Assembly (NCBI GenBank): GCA_013178375.1
Contig: JABLXQ010000003.1
Span: forward strand, 124,001-188,000
Source of the DNA: Gammaproteobacteria bacterium
GTDB lineage: Bacteria > Pseudomonadota > Gammaproteobacteria > Pseudomonadales > Ketobacteraceae
Direction: 5' to 3'
DNA: 64,000 nucleotides
In this document: piece after piece, positions 1-8,428 of the stretch
How the letters are laid out: every line of letters begins with the position of its first letter
Position numbering within the stretch: position 1 is the stretch's first letter
Notes under the pieces: model-generated
The model's input: the letters and a program-made list of their open reading frames with translations, nothing else
Told to the model about the DNA's origin: nothing
The model's database searches: none
Translations under genes and position numbers: made by a program

Positions 1-1364
1 TCCGTAATCTGGCCCTGAATATCCATCACAGGTTGCACGCTGCTTTTCGGAACCAGACAGGAAAACAACCGGATCATCGGCGACACTTTCGGTCGGCCGC
101 CGACAATACCGGTAATGCCCGGCGCCATACCGGTGGCCGCTTGCGCAATTTCCTTCGAGAACAGCACCAGCGCTTTTTTATCGCTGTGGCTGGCCGCGAT
201 CTTCACCACCACTTCGCGAGAATCGTGCGCCCGGGAGCGCACGCCATAGGTGGCTTCGCTGCCCAGAATATCCACATCGGTGCGGCTGAAATCCGCCATG
301 CCTTTTTCCGCGAACAGGCGGCTGACTTTTTTTAGAATCGCCGCACTGACGCGCTCGGCCTTGCGCCGGGCGTCGATGCCCGCAAGGATGAAAGACGCCG
401 TAATGCGAAACCCGTCGGGATAGGTGGCAGACACTTTGTATTTGTCTGTCGGCGGTAAACCTTTCGCGCCACTCACCGTCACGCGGTCCTCGCCTGTTTG
501 CTGTAAATTTACCTGCGTGAAATCGCACACTACATCCGGCAGGAAATAGGCGGCCGGATTGCCGATCTCATACACCAGCTGTTCGCCCACCGTGGCGCAG
601 CTGACCAGTCCGCCGGTATTGTCCGGCTTGGTCACCACAAAGCTGCCATCCGCCGCGCATTCGATGACGGGAAAACCCATGTTGTCGTAGCCGGGAACAC
701 TTTCCCAGTCAGTGAAATTGCCGCCGGTGCATTGCGCACCGCACTCGATGATATGGCCCGCCAGACTGCCCTGGGCCAGCTTGTCAAAATCGTTCCACTG
801 CCAGCCGAATTCGTGCACCAGCGGTGCCAGCACCAGCGCGCTGTCCACCACCCGGCCGGTGATCACGATGTCCGCGCCGGCCTGCAGTGCCGCCACGATC
901 GCAGGCGCGCCCAGATACGCATTCATGCTCACCATGAAAGGTGGCAGCGGTGTGCCGCGATCCATCTCCGTTACGCCCAGATTGCGGTAATCCGCCGCCC
1001 GGGGCAGCAGATCATCCCCCAGCACCAGCGCGACTTTCAGTTGCAGCCCGGCAGCGTCGATCAGTTTTTGCAACGCGTCGCGGCAGCCTTTGGGATTTAC
1101 TCCGCCGGCGTTGGCAATGATCTTCACGCCCTTGGCCGCAATCTCCGGCAGCAGTGGCTGCATGACGCTGGTGACGAAATCCGTCGCATAACCGGCATCC
1201 GGCTGCTGCATGCGGGCACCGGCCATGATCGACATGGTGATTTCGGCGAGGTAATCAAAAACCAGATAGTCCAGCTCGGCTTGGCGGATCAGTTGAAAGG
1301 CGGCGGATTCCGTGTCGCCCCAGAAGGCGGAGGCGCAGCCGATCCTGATGATTTTTCCGGTCAT
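1..1364 (-). CDS. AtuA-family (DUF1446) protein, 3' end beyond window
   Basis: The minus strand is open from an ATG at 1364 to the window edge, about 454 codons with no stop, so the C-terminus is missing. The translation starts [17 protein letters not shown] and contains the glycine-rich stretches typical of the DUF1446/AtuA family (for example [10 protein letters not shown] near residue 80 and [12 protein letters not shown] near residue 165). AGGAG lies about 9 bases before the start. AtuA is encoded in the acyclic terpene (citronellol/geraniol) catabolic cluster of Pseudomonas; its biochemical role is not settled, and many family members are not terpene-related. It is divergent from a TetR regulator with a shared palindrome, which suggests repression by that regulator. 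The function here is inferred from family only. Confidence 0.8.
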   Translation of the reverse strand, partial: MTGKIIRIGCASAFWGDTESAAFQLIRQAELDYLVFDYLAEITMSIMAGARMQQPDAGYATDFVTSVMQPLLPEIAAKGVKIIANAGGVNPKGCRDALQKLIDAAGLQLKVALVLGDDLLPRAADYRNLGVTEMDRGTPLPPFMVSMNAYLGAPAIVAALQAGADIVITGRVVDSALVLAPLVHEFGWQWNDFDKLAQGSLAGHIIECGAQCTGGNFTDWESVPGYDNMGFPVIECAADGSFVVTKPDNTGGLVSCATVGEQLVYEIGNPAAYFLPDVVCDFTQVNLQQTGEDRVTVSGAKGLPPTDKYKVSATYPDGFRITASFILAGIDARRKAERVSAAILKKVSRLFAEKGMADFSRTDVDILGSEATYGVRSRAHDSREVVVKIAASHSDKKALVLFSKEIAQAATGMAPGITGIVGGRPKVSPMIRLFSCLVPKSSVQPVMDIQGQIT

Positions 1365-1454
1365 GAAAGCACTACTCCTGGTTGTGTGTCCTGACGCGCG
1401 GGGCGGCGGGGCGGTTGCGAAAAACAGGCAGATACTGCAAAGTGGCCCTACACT

Positions 1455-1472
1455 ACCAAGCAAGCGCTTGGT
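1455..1472. promoter_or_regulatory. Palindromic operator candidate between atuA-like gene and TetR gene
   Basis: The sequence ACCAAGCAAGCGCTTGGT has a perfect 10-base palindrome CAAGCGCTTG at 1461-1470, flanked by ACCAAG and a second CTTGGT half. It lies about 90 bases from both divergent starts. TetR-family repressors of fatty-acid, leucine and terpene catabolism bind similar AAGCGCTT-type sites. Binding is inferred from position and symmetry. Confidence 0.5.
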
Positions 1473-1565
1473 TTGTAAAGTGCCCCAATGACCACTGGCT
1501 TTTTAGCGACCTTTGCGGTAAGAAAAGCCGCCCCGACCCGAGACCACCCACAGGCTGACCGACCC

Positions 1566-2165
1566 ATGACAGAACAAGCATCTCCGCTGGCCAATGGAAT
1601 GGACGATTCACCCCGTGGCCGCCTGCTGGCCGCCGCCGCTCACCTGTTCCGTACCAAGGGATTCGAGCGCACCACCGTCCGCGATCTGGCCCAGGCCGTC
1701 GGTATTCAGTCTGGCAGCATCTTCCATCATTTCAAAAGCAAGGAGGAAATCCTGCGCTGCGTGATGGAGGAAGTGATTCACTTCAACACCGATCGCATGA
1801 AAGCCGCGTTGATGCAGGCGCAGAGCCCCCGTGACAAGCTGCTGGCCCTGATCCGGTCAGAGCTGGTGTCCATCAATGGCGAAACCGGCGAGGCCATGGC
1901 CGTGCTGATTTACGAGTGGCGCAGCCTGAGCGAGGAAAGCCAGCGTTTCATCCTCACCCTGCGGGAGCATTACGAGCAGTTATGGCTGACCGTATTGAAC
2001 GAAGCCAAGGCGGCCGGCCTGATTCCATCCCACGTGGATACCTTTGTCCTGCGGCGTTTTCTGACCGGCGCGCTCAGTTGGTCCAACTACTGGTACAAAC
2101 CCAACGGTCCCCTCACGATCGATCAACTCGCAGAGCAGGCACTGTCACTTGCGCTGAAAATCTGA
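1566..2165 (+). CDS. TetR-family transcriptional regulator
   Basis: This is a 199-residue protein if started at the ATG at 1566 (MTEQASPLANG); an upstream ATG at 1488 would add 26 residues without TetR character. The N-terminal helix-turn-helix is clear, with TTVRDLAQAVGIQSGSIFHHF, followed by the KSKEEIL segment that ends the DNA-binding domain. The rest is a helical ligand-binding and dimer domain. It is divergent from the AtuA-like gene and the palindrome between them is its probable operator, so it probably represses that gene (and perhaps itself) until an acyl-CoA-like ligand binds. The ligand is not predictable from sequence. Confidence 0.85.
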   Translation: MTEQASPLANGMDDSPRGRLLAAAAHLFRTKGFERTTVRDLAQAVGIQSGSIFHHFKSKEEILRCVMEEVIHFNTDRMKAALMQAQSPRDKLLALIRSELVSINGETGEAMAVLIYEWRSLSEESQRFILTLREHYEQLWLTVLNEAKAAGLIPSHVDTFVLRRFLTGALSWSNYWYKPNGPLTIDQLAEQALSLALKI

Positions 2166-2522
2166 AAACAGCCGCTGTCTGATCAAGCCTGACTTGTCGA
2201 TAAAAATGGCCATTTTATGTGTCGATCAGACCAGTGGATGGCCACATAGTACAAGCTCTTCCTGCACGTGAATTTGGGTAACTTAAGCCCGTGATTTCAT
2301 TCACAAAGCGGATACGAAAATTACAATTCTCTTGATTGAGTAGACGTTTATAAAGCTGCTAGTATCCTTGAACGTTAATTGTTCTATGGCAGTACAACGT
2401 GGCAATTTGCGTGTTTTCCTTTGCATTCTGACGGTAATTTCCGCGCCTTAATGGCTCCGTCAGCGGCGCTTGGGGTGGAAAACAGCACAACGTAAAAACA
2501 AAAAAAATAAAAGGTGGAAAGT
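2166..2522. other. Intergenic region, 357 bases
   Basis: No credible gene is seen. It holds a perfect 14-base palindrome, AAAATGGCCATTTT, at 2203-2216, flanked on both sides by GTCGAT. This could be an operator or a weak hairpin. The last 30 bases are A-rich and lead into the AAGGTGG ribosome binding site of the next gene. Confidence 0.4.
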
Positions 2523-3206
2523 ATGAACGCATCGGAATCGTCAGTGATGGAGTTTGGGGGCGTGCAGGAGCGGGGGCCCGACGCGCGGGACAGAATTCTT
2601 CGCGCAGCCGAATCGTTGTTTGCCATTCGTGGTTTTGAAGGGGTTTCCACAACCCAAATCGCCAAGGTTGCCGGCATCACCCAACCGTTGATTCACTATC
2701 ATTTCAAGAACAAGGAAGCGCTCTGGAAAGCCACAGTCGCGCGCCTGTTCAGTCGCATGTCAGAAGAATTCTCCGCTGAATTGCGCGGTCTGCCGCAAAC
2801 CGACAGCCGCCGCTACATGGTGGAGATGATCCGCTCCTACGTCACCTTCGTCGCCCGTTATCCCCAGTTTGGCCAGTTCATCCTGCGCGAGGGCGTGCAA
2901 CAATCCTCCCGGCTGGCCTGGATGGTGGATGAGTGGCTCAAGCCCCTGCTGAACCAGTTCCACGACGTTTATAAAAAGGGTTTGTCTGAAGGCTGGGTGA
3001 AGGACATTCCGTTCCCGCAACTGATCATGCTGATCACCGCATCTGCCAGCCATTTCTTTTCCCTGGCGCCGCTGGTGAATTCCCTTTACGGCATCGACGT
3101 GAACAGCCCGGACCAGGTCCTGGCGCACAGCGACGCCGTGGTAGAAGTGGCGGTCAATGCCATCCTGCGGGCACCGGTGGGTGCCGAGCCTGTGTTGTCT
3201 GCCTGA
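2523..3206 (+). CDS. TetR-family transcriptional regulator
   Basis: A 227-residue protein starting at ATG 2523; AAGGTGG lies about 6 bases upstream, which favours this start over a GTG three codons earlier. The TetR DNA-binding domain covers about residues 20-70, with the recognition region TTQIAKVAGITQPLIHYHF and then KNKEALW. The C-terminal domain is the usual helical ligand domain. It stands alone, with a terminator just downstream and no obvious operon partner, so its target is unknown. It is not a close copy of the preceding TetR protein. Confidence 0.85.
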   Translation: MNASESSVMEFGGVQERGPDARDRILRAAESLFAIRGFEGVSTTQIAKVAGITQPLIHYHFKNKEALWKATVARLFSRMSEEFSAELRGLPQTDSRRYMVEMIRSYVTFVARYPQFGQFILREGVQQSSRLAWMVDEWLKPLLNQFHDVYKKGLSEGWVKDIPFPQLIMLITASASHFFSLAPLVNSLYGIDVNSPDQVLAHSDAVVEVAVNAILRAPVGAEPVLSA

Positions 3207-3244
3207 GCACCCGGCTTGATTGCAATTTCCAGTGACTGTTGTAC

Positions 3245-3270
3245 AAAGGCGCCCTGCGGGGCGCTTTTTT
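3245..3270 (+). terminator. Rho-independent terminator after second tetR gene
   Basis: Stem GCGCCC (3249-3254) and GGGCGC (3259-3264) with loop TGCG, followed by six T residues at 3265-3270. It starts about 40 bases after the stop codon. Confidence 0.85.
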
Positions 3271-3308
3271 GTGGGCGCCACTTTTACGATGGGCGACGGG
3301 AGCAGGGT

Positions 3309-3512
3309 GTGATTGGTAACGGCTTTCCCTTTGGCAGCACCGGCTATGTGATTCTGGAGGAAGGCGATCTGGACCCGGCCAGCTTCCAACTGGTGGTGCG
3401 GCATTACCTAGTCGTGAAACCTTCGGGTGAAACGGTGTCAGGTAAATTTACTATGCTGGAAGCGCAGAACTTCATCGCTCAGGCTGAATCAAAAATATCG
3501 AAAAATGAATGA
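3309..3512 (+). CDS. Small hypothetical protein, 67 aa
   Basis: Open frame from a GTG at 3309 to a stop at 3512. A longer reading from 3216 would run through the terminator of the preceding gene and is unlikely. The product begins MIGNGFPFGSTGYVILEEGD and is mostly beta-like, with a lysine-rich C-terminus. I do not recognise a family. The only ribosome binding site is a poor GGGAGCAGGG run directly against the start, so expression is uncertain. Confidence 0.4.
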   Translation: MIGNGFPFGSTGYVILEEGDLDPASFQLVVRHYLVVKPSGETVSGKFTMLEAQNFIAQAESKISKNE

Positions 3513-3597
3513 GTTACATGACCGCTTTAAAAACGCAGGGCATAGGCGAAGTGGTCACTGACATGATGGATTTATTTCAGTTTTTAGCATTTAGCGT

Positions 3598-3625
3598 TTG
3601 ACAGCCCTGCCAGAATTCGTAAAAT
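3598..3625 (+). promoter_or_regulatory. Sigma-70 promoter of the tRNA operon
   Basis: TTGACA at 3598-3603 and TAAAAT at 3620-3625, 16 bases apart, followed by a GC-rich discriminator (GGCGCCC). That discriminator is typical of stable-RNA promoters under stringent control. The first tRNA base is 15 bases after the -10 box. Confidence 0.8.
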
Positions 3626-3639
3626 GGCGCCCACTTCTC

Positions 3640-3715
3640 GGGTGGTTAGCTCAGCTGGGAGAGCATCGCCCTTACAAGGCGAGGGTCACAGGTTCGATCC
3701 CTGTACCACCCACCA
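3640..3715 (+). tRNA. tRNA-Val (anticodon TAC)
   Basis: A 76-base cloverleaf. The acceptor arms GGGTGGT and ACCACCC pair fully; the anticodon loop is CTTACAA with anticodon TAC; the T-arm carries GGTTCGATCC; CCA is encoded. It is the first gene of a two-tRNA operon. Confidence 0.97.
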
Positions 3716-3721
3716 AAATAC

Positions 3722-3798
3722 GGAGCGGTAGTTCAGTTGGTTAGAATACCGGCCTGTCACGCCGGGGGTCGCGGGTTCGAGCCCCGTCCGCTCCGCCA
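3722..3798 (+). tRNA. tRNA-Asp (anticodon GTC)
   Basis: A 77-base cloverleaf with acceptor arms GGAGCGG and CCGCTCC, anticodon loop CTGTCAC (anticodon GTC), T-loop GGTTCGAGCC and encoded CCA. It begins 6 bases after tRNA-Val and shares its promoter and terminator. Confidence 0.97.
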
Positions 3799-3844
3799 AC
3801 ATTCAACAGCGGGTTTTAATGACGCTGTTGAGATAGTGATACCG

Positions 3845-3878
3845 AAAGCCCCTGGATTGAAAAATCCAGGGGCTTTTT
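3845..3878 (+). terminator. Terminator of the tRNA operon
   Basis: A perfect 14-base stem (3845-3858 with 3863-3876) closed by a GAAA tetraloop; the strand ends in a T run at 3874-3878. Because the stem is flanked by A and T runs it could also stop transcription from the minus-strand gene beyond it. Confidence 0.9.
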
Positions 3879-4022
3879 GTTTTTGGTTACCGTAAAAACG
3901 TGCGATCTGTGAACTTGAAAAGGCTGTCGCTTGAGAAGGGCGTTGGGCAGGCGTTGTTCGTTGGGACTGGAAAAGGCGTCAATACGAGGGGGCGTGCCCG
4001 GTTCGCATTGACGCCAGCCAGC

Positions 4023-5171
4023 TTACTGGACGCTGACGGTGATAGTGGAGGACAGTTTGCTCTGCATGCCGCTGGCGTCTTTCGTGGCCAGGGCAAAGTA
4101 GTGGGTTCCAAGCGTCAGGTCGGTAACCAGTACGCTCAGTTCTGCGGCGGTGAGACTGCTGAGCCTGGTCATGCTGGTAGCGCTGCTGCTGGAATGGTAC
4201 AGGTCATAGCCTGCGATGCTGGTTGCCGCGAGTGTGGTTCCATCGGCGCGGGTAGTCGGTCTGGCCCAGGTAATCTTGACCGAACCAGTCTTGGCAGCCG
4301 TGGTAATGCTCAGCGAAGCGGTACTGGAAGTGGCCGATGACCCCGGGTTCTTTATTACACAGTAGTACTTGCCGGAGTTGCCGGTAGTGGCGCTGGCGAA
4401 TTTCAGTGCGCTGGCGGTGGCACCGCTGATGGCGGAACCATTTTTATACCACTGGTAGCTGATGGGAGCAGTTCCAGTGGCGGTAACCGACAGGCTGGCG
4501 CTGCCGCCCGCGTTCAGTATCTGGTTGACCGGTTGCTTGGTGATGCGAACTATCTTGTTCACGGTCAGTGTGAACGAGGTGCAGCTTGCGGTGGTAGTGC
4601 CGTCGCTGACTTTGCAGGAGAAGGTGCCAGCACTGCTCAGGGTGGCGCCGCTGATGGTCAGCGTGCTGGCAGTGTTGCTGAGCAGGGTGCCATTCTTGTA
4701 CCAGGAATATTTCAGCGTTTTGGTGCTGTTGGTGGTCAGGCTGAATGTGGTCGACTTGCCTTCATAGATGACAGTATTGGACGGTTGCTTGGTAATGCTC
4801 AGCGCGCCTGCCTTGTTGACGGTCAACGTGAATGACTTGCAGCGGATGGTGGTGACACCGTCGGTGGCCTTGCAATAGAAAGTGCCGGCGCTGCTCAGGG
4901 TGGTTTTGCTGATGGTCAGGGTATTGGTTTTTCTGTCGCTAATCTGAATGCCATTCTTGAACCAGGCGTAGCGAATGGAGCGGTTGCTGGTTGCCTTGAG
5001 AGTAAAGGAGACCGAGCTGCCTTCGGTAACGGTCTTGCTGGTCGGCTGTGACAACACGGTCAGACCGGCCGCCTGGGTGTTAAAGCTGGCGAGCAGAAAA
5101 ACCAGCAGGGCCGCCATGAACAGGAAACCCCTCGCACCGAAGATCCCAATTGTATTGGTTTGTGCAATCAT
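4023..5171 (-). CDS. Secreted protein with three Ig-like repeats and a fibronectin III-like end
   Basis: A 382-residue protein. The ATG at 5171 is preferred over a GTG three codons upstream because AAGGTGA sits 6 bases before it. A signal peptide (about residues 1-35, core FMAALLVFLLASFNTQAAG) is followed by three Ig-like repeats of about 85 residues, each with a QP(S/T/V) start, a W(Y/F)KNG strand and an SAGTF(Y/S)CK or SGKYYC strand. The last about 90 residues (ITWARPTTRADG, GYDLYH, LTLGTHYFALATKD) look like a fibronectin type III module. Such proteins usually act in adhesion or carbohydrate contact at the cell surface. No catalytic domain and no sorting signal are seen, so the partner is unknown. 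Confidence 0.8.
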   Translation of the reverse strand: MIAQTNTIGIFGARGFLFMAALLVFLLASFNTQAAGLTVLSQPTSKTVTEGSSVSFTLKATSNRSIRYAWFKNGIQISDRKTNTLTISKTTLSSAGTFYCKATDGVTTIRCKSFTLTVNKAGALSITKQPSNTVIYEGKSTTFSLTTNSTKTLKYSWYKNGTLLSNTASTLTISGATLSSAGTFSCKVSDGTTTASCTSFTLTVNKIVRITKQPVNQILNAGGSASLSVTATGTAPISYQWYKNGSAISGATASALKFASATTGNSGKYYCVIKNPGSSATSSTASLSITTAAKTGSVKITWARPTTRADGTTLAATSIAGYDLYHSSSSATSMTRLSSLTAAELSVLVTDLTLGTHYFALATKDASGMQSKLSSTITVSVQ

Positions 5172-5546
5172 CCATTTCACCTTTTTTGGCTGGGGCTAGT
5201 TCGTTTCGAAGTGTGGATTCTAGGGGGAGGCTGTTGCTGTCAAGTGCGGCACGGTTCACAAACTGATAGGTGGCACAAAAAGCGGTTGCCATTGTTGTGG
5301 ACAAAGTCGCATTTTTGGCGTGAATTTCTATCTGGTATGGACTTGATGAGTTGGCGTGGTTTGATGTAATAGCTTGTTTTTCGAGCAGTAAACAGAAGTC
5401 ACTTCAGTCACAAAAGCTTAACCTGTCGTTCACCCGCCTTTAATTTTCCTGCTTTTTAATAGGCACTGTGGAATGGCATCCCGGCCGGTGTTTTTGGCAT
5501 GATGCATGAAAGGATTTCACAGCCGATAAAAAACAGGAGAACGCCC
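5172..5546. other. Intergenic region, 375 bases
   Basis: This contains the upstream region of the minus-strand Ig-like gene and of the plus-strand 26-residue ORF. No RNA gene or clear promoter was recognised. It is noticeably richer in A and T than the flanking genes, as expected for divergent promoters. Confidence 0.4.
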
Positions 5547-5627
5547 ATGGATCACTATCAGGACGAATTGCTGGAACGTCGTGAAAACGAGTTTGATGAC
5601 GAAGGCGACGACGCTTACGAAATGTAA
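5547..5627 (+). CDS. Small acidic peptide, 26 aa
   Basis: ATG at 5547 to TAA at 5627, with a good AGGAG nine bases upstream. The product (MDHYQDELLERRENEFDDEG and six more residues) is very acidic, with no hydrophobic segment. Nothing else is encoded in this stretch. The ribosome binding site and the strongly protein-like codon pattern argue that it is translated. No family is recognised. It ends 12 bases from the end of the convergent AraC gene. Confidence 0.5.
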   Translation: MDHYQDELLERRENEFDDEGDDAYEM

Positions 5628-5639
5628 AGCTCGACCGCT

Positions 5640-6665
5640 TTATTTTCGCTGCATCTCCAGCGATTTGCGGTATTCCCCCGGCGTTGTGCCGGCCCAGCGC
5701 TTGAAGGCCCGCTGAAACGCCCCGGGGGTCGAAAATCCCAGCAGATAGGCTATCTCACCGAACGACAGATCGGTGTTTTTCATATAGCTCAGCGCCACAT
5801 CCTTTCGCATCTCATCCACCAGATTCTGGTAGGCCGTGTCCTCATCCTTAAGCTTTCGTCGCAGGGTCCAGGGTGGTATGCACAATTGTTGTGCGACCTC
5901 CTCGATGGATGGTGTTTTGCCGTGCAGCATGGTGCCGAGCACCTTCAATACCTTGTTGCGGTAGCTGTCGGCCATGGCCACCTGGGTCAGCAGTTCGTCG
6001 CAGGTGCGCAGCAGGCTGGCATGCAGGGCGGGGTTGCTGTGCAGCAGCGGGGTGGCAAGCGCGCCAGGTTTCAACACCAGTCCGTTGATTTCCTGGTGGA
6101 AGCGCACGCCGCAGGGAAAGGTGGCGTCGTAAGCCTGGTAGTAGGACGGTGTGGAAAACTCGATCAGGGCATGGGCCACCAGGTCGGTGCGGCCGGTCAT
6201 CCACTGGATGATCTGGTACCAGCCACCCAGGACAGCATCCACTACGAAATAGGTGTAATCGTTGTAGGGGGCGATGGAGTAGAACTCCAGCTGGATTTGC
6301 TGTCCGTTGCGGGTCAGTTGTGACGATCCGCGATAACAGCGGCCGTGCAGTGGCTCGTAGCGGGTGATGATCTCAAGGGCATCGCCAAGGGTGGGGGCGG
6401 TCATGGCGGCAAGTCCGGCATGGCCAAAGCGGGTGATGCCGGTCTGGCGGCCCAGGATCAGGCCAATGTCGGGTCGGCCAGTCTGGCGGATGGCGCCGTA
6501 GCCCAGTCGCATCAGATAGGTGAGGTCGATGCGGTTGTCGCCGTCCTGCAGTTCGCGGGGGTTGAGTTCCGCATCTGCCAGCAGGCGGTCCACCGATGCG
6601 CCCAGGCTGTCGGCGCATTCCAGCAGGTAGGAAATGTAACTGGCGGTGGTGTCTCCAATTTTCAT
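5640..6665 (-). CDS. AraC-family regulator (arabinose-binding-like sensor domain)
   Basis: A 341-residue protein. Residues of about 20-200 match the arabinose-binding-like domain (PF12625 type) found in OruR/ArgR-like AraC regulators, including the segment GLILGRQTGITRFGHAGLA. Residues of about 240-330 are a double helix-turn-helix AraC domain: LCIPPWTLRRKLKDED, then LSFGEIAYLLGFSTPGAFQRAFKRW with TTPGEYR at the end. Proteins of this class often activate a neighbouring lipid, alkane or amino-acid catabolic gene. Here the neighbours give no clear target, so its inducer is unknown. Confidence 0.88.
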   Translation of the reverse strand: MKIGDTTASYISYLLECADSLGASVDRLLADAELNPRELQDGDNRIDLTYLMRLGYGAIRQTGRPDIGLILGRQTGITRFGHAGLAAMTAPTLGDALEIITRYEPLHGRCYRGSSQLTRNGQQIQLEFYSIAPYNDYTYFVVDAVLGGWYQIIQWMTGRTDLVAHALIEFSTPSYYQAYDATFPCGVRFHQEINGLVLKPGALATPLLHSNPALHASLLRTCDELLTQVAMADSYRNKVLKVLGTMLHGKTPSIEEVAQQLCIPPWTLRRKLKDEDTAYQNLVDEMRKDVALSYMKNTDLSFGEIAYLLGFSTPGAFQRAFKRWAGTTPGEYRKSLEMQRK

Positions 6666-6932
6666 TCAGATTCGACAGCAGGTGGTTGATTGGCAATGGC
6701 CCACATTATATAGGCAAGCACCGGAATTGGGATTGGCGAAAAGGTTGGTTGTTTTTTGAGCCTGGCTTCACAGTCCGGTTGTATGGCCGGTCACTTCCTC
6801 TCACGATACAACGCCTTAGAATCTCTCCATATCTGCGAAGGCTGGCTACACTGATAGTATCTTGCATTTTTCCCGGCACCCGGGCGGCGCCACCGATGGC
6901 GCTGCCATTTCGGCAAAGGATATTCACTTGTA

Positions 6933-8336
6933 ATGGCCATGCTCGATTCATCCGGCTCCAACGAGGCAGTATTGTTTTTCGAGGAAGGCAAGGTCTCCAA
7001 AGAGATGACCTGGTCTGAATTCGAAGCCATTCTCGATGGCGTGGTCGGCATCAATGATTTTGCCGGCGAGAAGCGTCTGGCTGCCTTCGTGACCGTGACC
7101 GGCCGGCTGAAAGTCACTGGCGTGGCACTGTTCACCATCACGTTCGACAAGCAGGGGTTTGCCGACAAGACCTGGAATCTGCCACTGCGGCATCTGGTAG
7201 ATACCGGTGGAGCCGGACCCGACCTGGGCGCCGGCCCCATCAAGCTGGCCTGCAAGAGCCAGTGTTCGGTGGCCTGGCATGCCGGCATGCTGTGGGATCC
7301 CGACCTGTCGCCGCGTACCAACAGCTTCGTGCGCATTCGCGATGCCATCGCCGACAACAAACTGCATCTGCCCGTGCACGCGGAGGCCGAGGTGGCGCCG
7401 GTGTCTGTGCCACAGCGGGTCCCTGGCAACTGGGGCATGGCCGCACCGCCGCCCACCCTGAATTCGCCCTGGGATAGCGATTCGGGCCTGACGGAAGCCC
7501 AGCTGGCCGCGCTGGAATCGCAGCATCGCAATAAGATTGCCGCCCTGATCAAGCAGCAGCGCCTGCACATTCAGACGCTGACGACCGAAAACCAGCAAAA
7601 TATTTCGTCTACCAAGCTGCATTACGAAAAGGAGCTGCAGCTGGCCAAGATCGAGATTGCGCGGCTGCGCAGTGAGCACGAATCCCTTCATAGCCAGAAC
7701 ATTGCCCTGCGGGAACAGAACGAGGCCAAGCGCAAGCAGCTGGAGACCCTTAAAAAATCCCTTGAGCAGGAAACGCATAAGGCACAGAAAAACGAACAGG
7801 CGGAAATCGATGCGCTGCGGGCGCACTATGAACAGTTGATGCCACAGCGGATTCAGGAGGAAACCAGCAAGCTGAAGGAAGATATCGAGCTGCGCAATAT
7901 GGAGCTGTTGCACCGGCACGAAGTGGCGAAGCAGTTGCGGGAAGAGCTGTGTCAGCTGCGCAAGGAAAAGATCCGCCTAGTGAACGAGGGCGGCGACAAG
8001 TTCCTGGAGCGGCTGGAAGGCTTGGGCATCAGTTTTATTGCGTTTCATCCGGGCGCGGGCCATGTGTCGATCCAACTGGGCGAAATGGCGTCCTACATGG
8101 AAAATCCGATTGCCTATGCCGCCGACAAATGTCTGGTGTCGGAGGATCATTACCGGCACTGGCTGGCCCATTACCAGAAACCGGAGTGCCAGGCCCCGCT
8201 CACCAACGACACGATCTGCGGCTGCCGTATCCGTCGCGTGGATGTGCCCAGCCAATTCCTGATGGGCGAATCCGATCGTTGCGACAAGCACAAGCCCCGT
8301 TCATTCGGTGATAACGTCGTCAATCTGCGCGGCTGA
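6933..8336 (+). CDS. Coiled-coil protein of unknown function, 467 aa
   Basis: Starts at ATG 6933 (MAMLDSSGS), with AAGGA 12 bases upstream. Three parts are visible: an N-terminal globular part (residues 1-180) with AVLFFEEGKVSKEMTWSEF and a KLACKSQCSVAWHAG segment; a long coiled coil (about 185-350) full of Glu, Lys, Gln and Leu heptads; and a C-terminal part (about 355-467) with well-spaced cysteines (KPECQAP, TICGCRI, SDRCDKHK) that could bind a metal. Orthologues are sometimes labelled ParA-like, but no Walker motif is present, so that label is not supported. It lies upstream of the PLP enzyme and nadK in a housekeeping run. Confidence 0.7.
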   Translation: MAMLDSSGSNEAVLFFEEGKVSKEMTWSEFEAILDGVVGINDFAGEKRLAAFVTVTGRLKVTGVALFTITFDKQGFADKTWNLPLRHLVDTGGAGPDLGAGPIKLACKSQCSVAWHAGMLWDPDLSPRTNSFVRIRDAIADNKLHLPVHAEAEVAPVSVPQRVPGNWGMAAPPPTLNSPWDSDSGLTEAQLAALESQHRNKIAALIKQQRLHIQTLTTENQQNISSTKLHYEKELQLAKIEIARLRSEHESLHSQNIALREQNEAKRKQLETLKKSLEQETHKAQKNEQAEIDALRAHYEQLMPQRIQEETSKLKEDIELRNMELLHRHEVAKQLREELCQLRKEKIRLVNEGGDKFLERLEGLGISFIAFHPGAGHVSIQLGEMASYMENPIAYAADKCLVSEDHYRHWLAHYQKPECQAPLTNDTICGCRIRRVDVPSQFLMGESDRCDKHKPRSFGDNVVNLRG

Positions 8337-8379
8337 CGTTGGCGCTGTTCCAACCGGCGCTACAATGGGCCATCTCTTC

Positions 8380-8428
8380 GTGAGTGAAACCCTGTGAGTA
8401 TCGCCCGTGTGAGTACTGTCCTGTGAGT
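8380..8428 (+). repeat. Four-fold GTGAGT repeat at the start of the PLP-enzyme gene
   Basis: GTGAGT occurs at 8380, 8394, 8409 and 8423, 14-15 bases apart, just before and at the likely start codon. The copy at 8394 opens a 10-codon frame whose TGA overlaps the GTG at 8423, so ribosomes could be passed on by translational coupling. No good Shine-Dalgarno lies before 8423. Confidence 0.6.
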
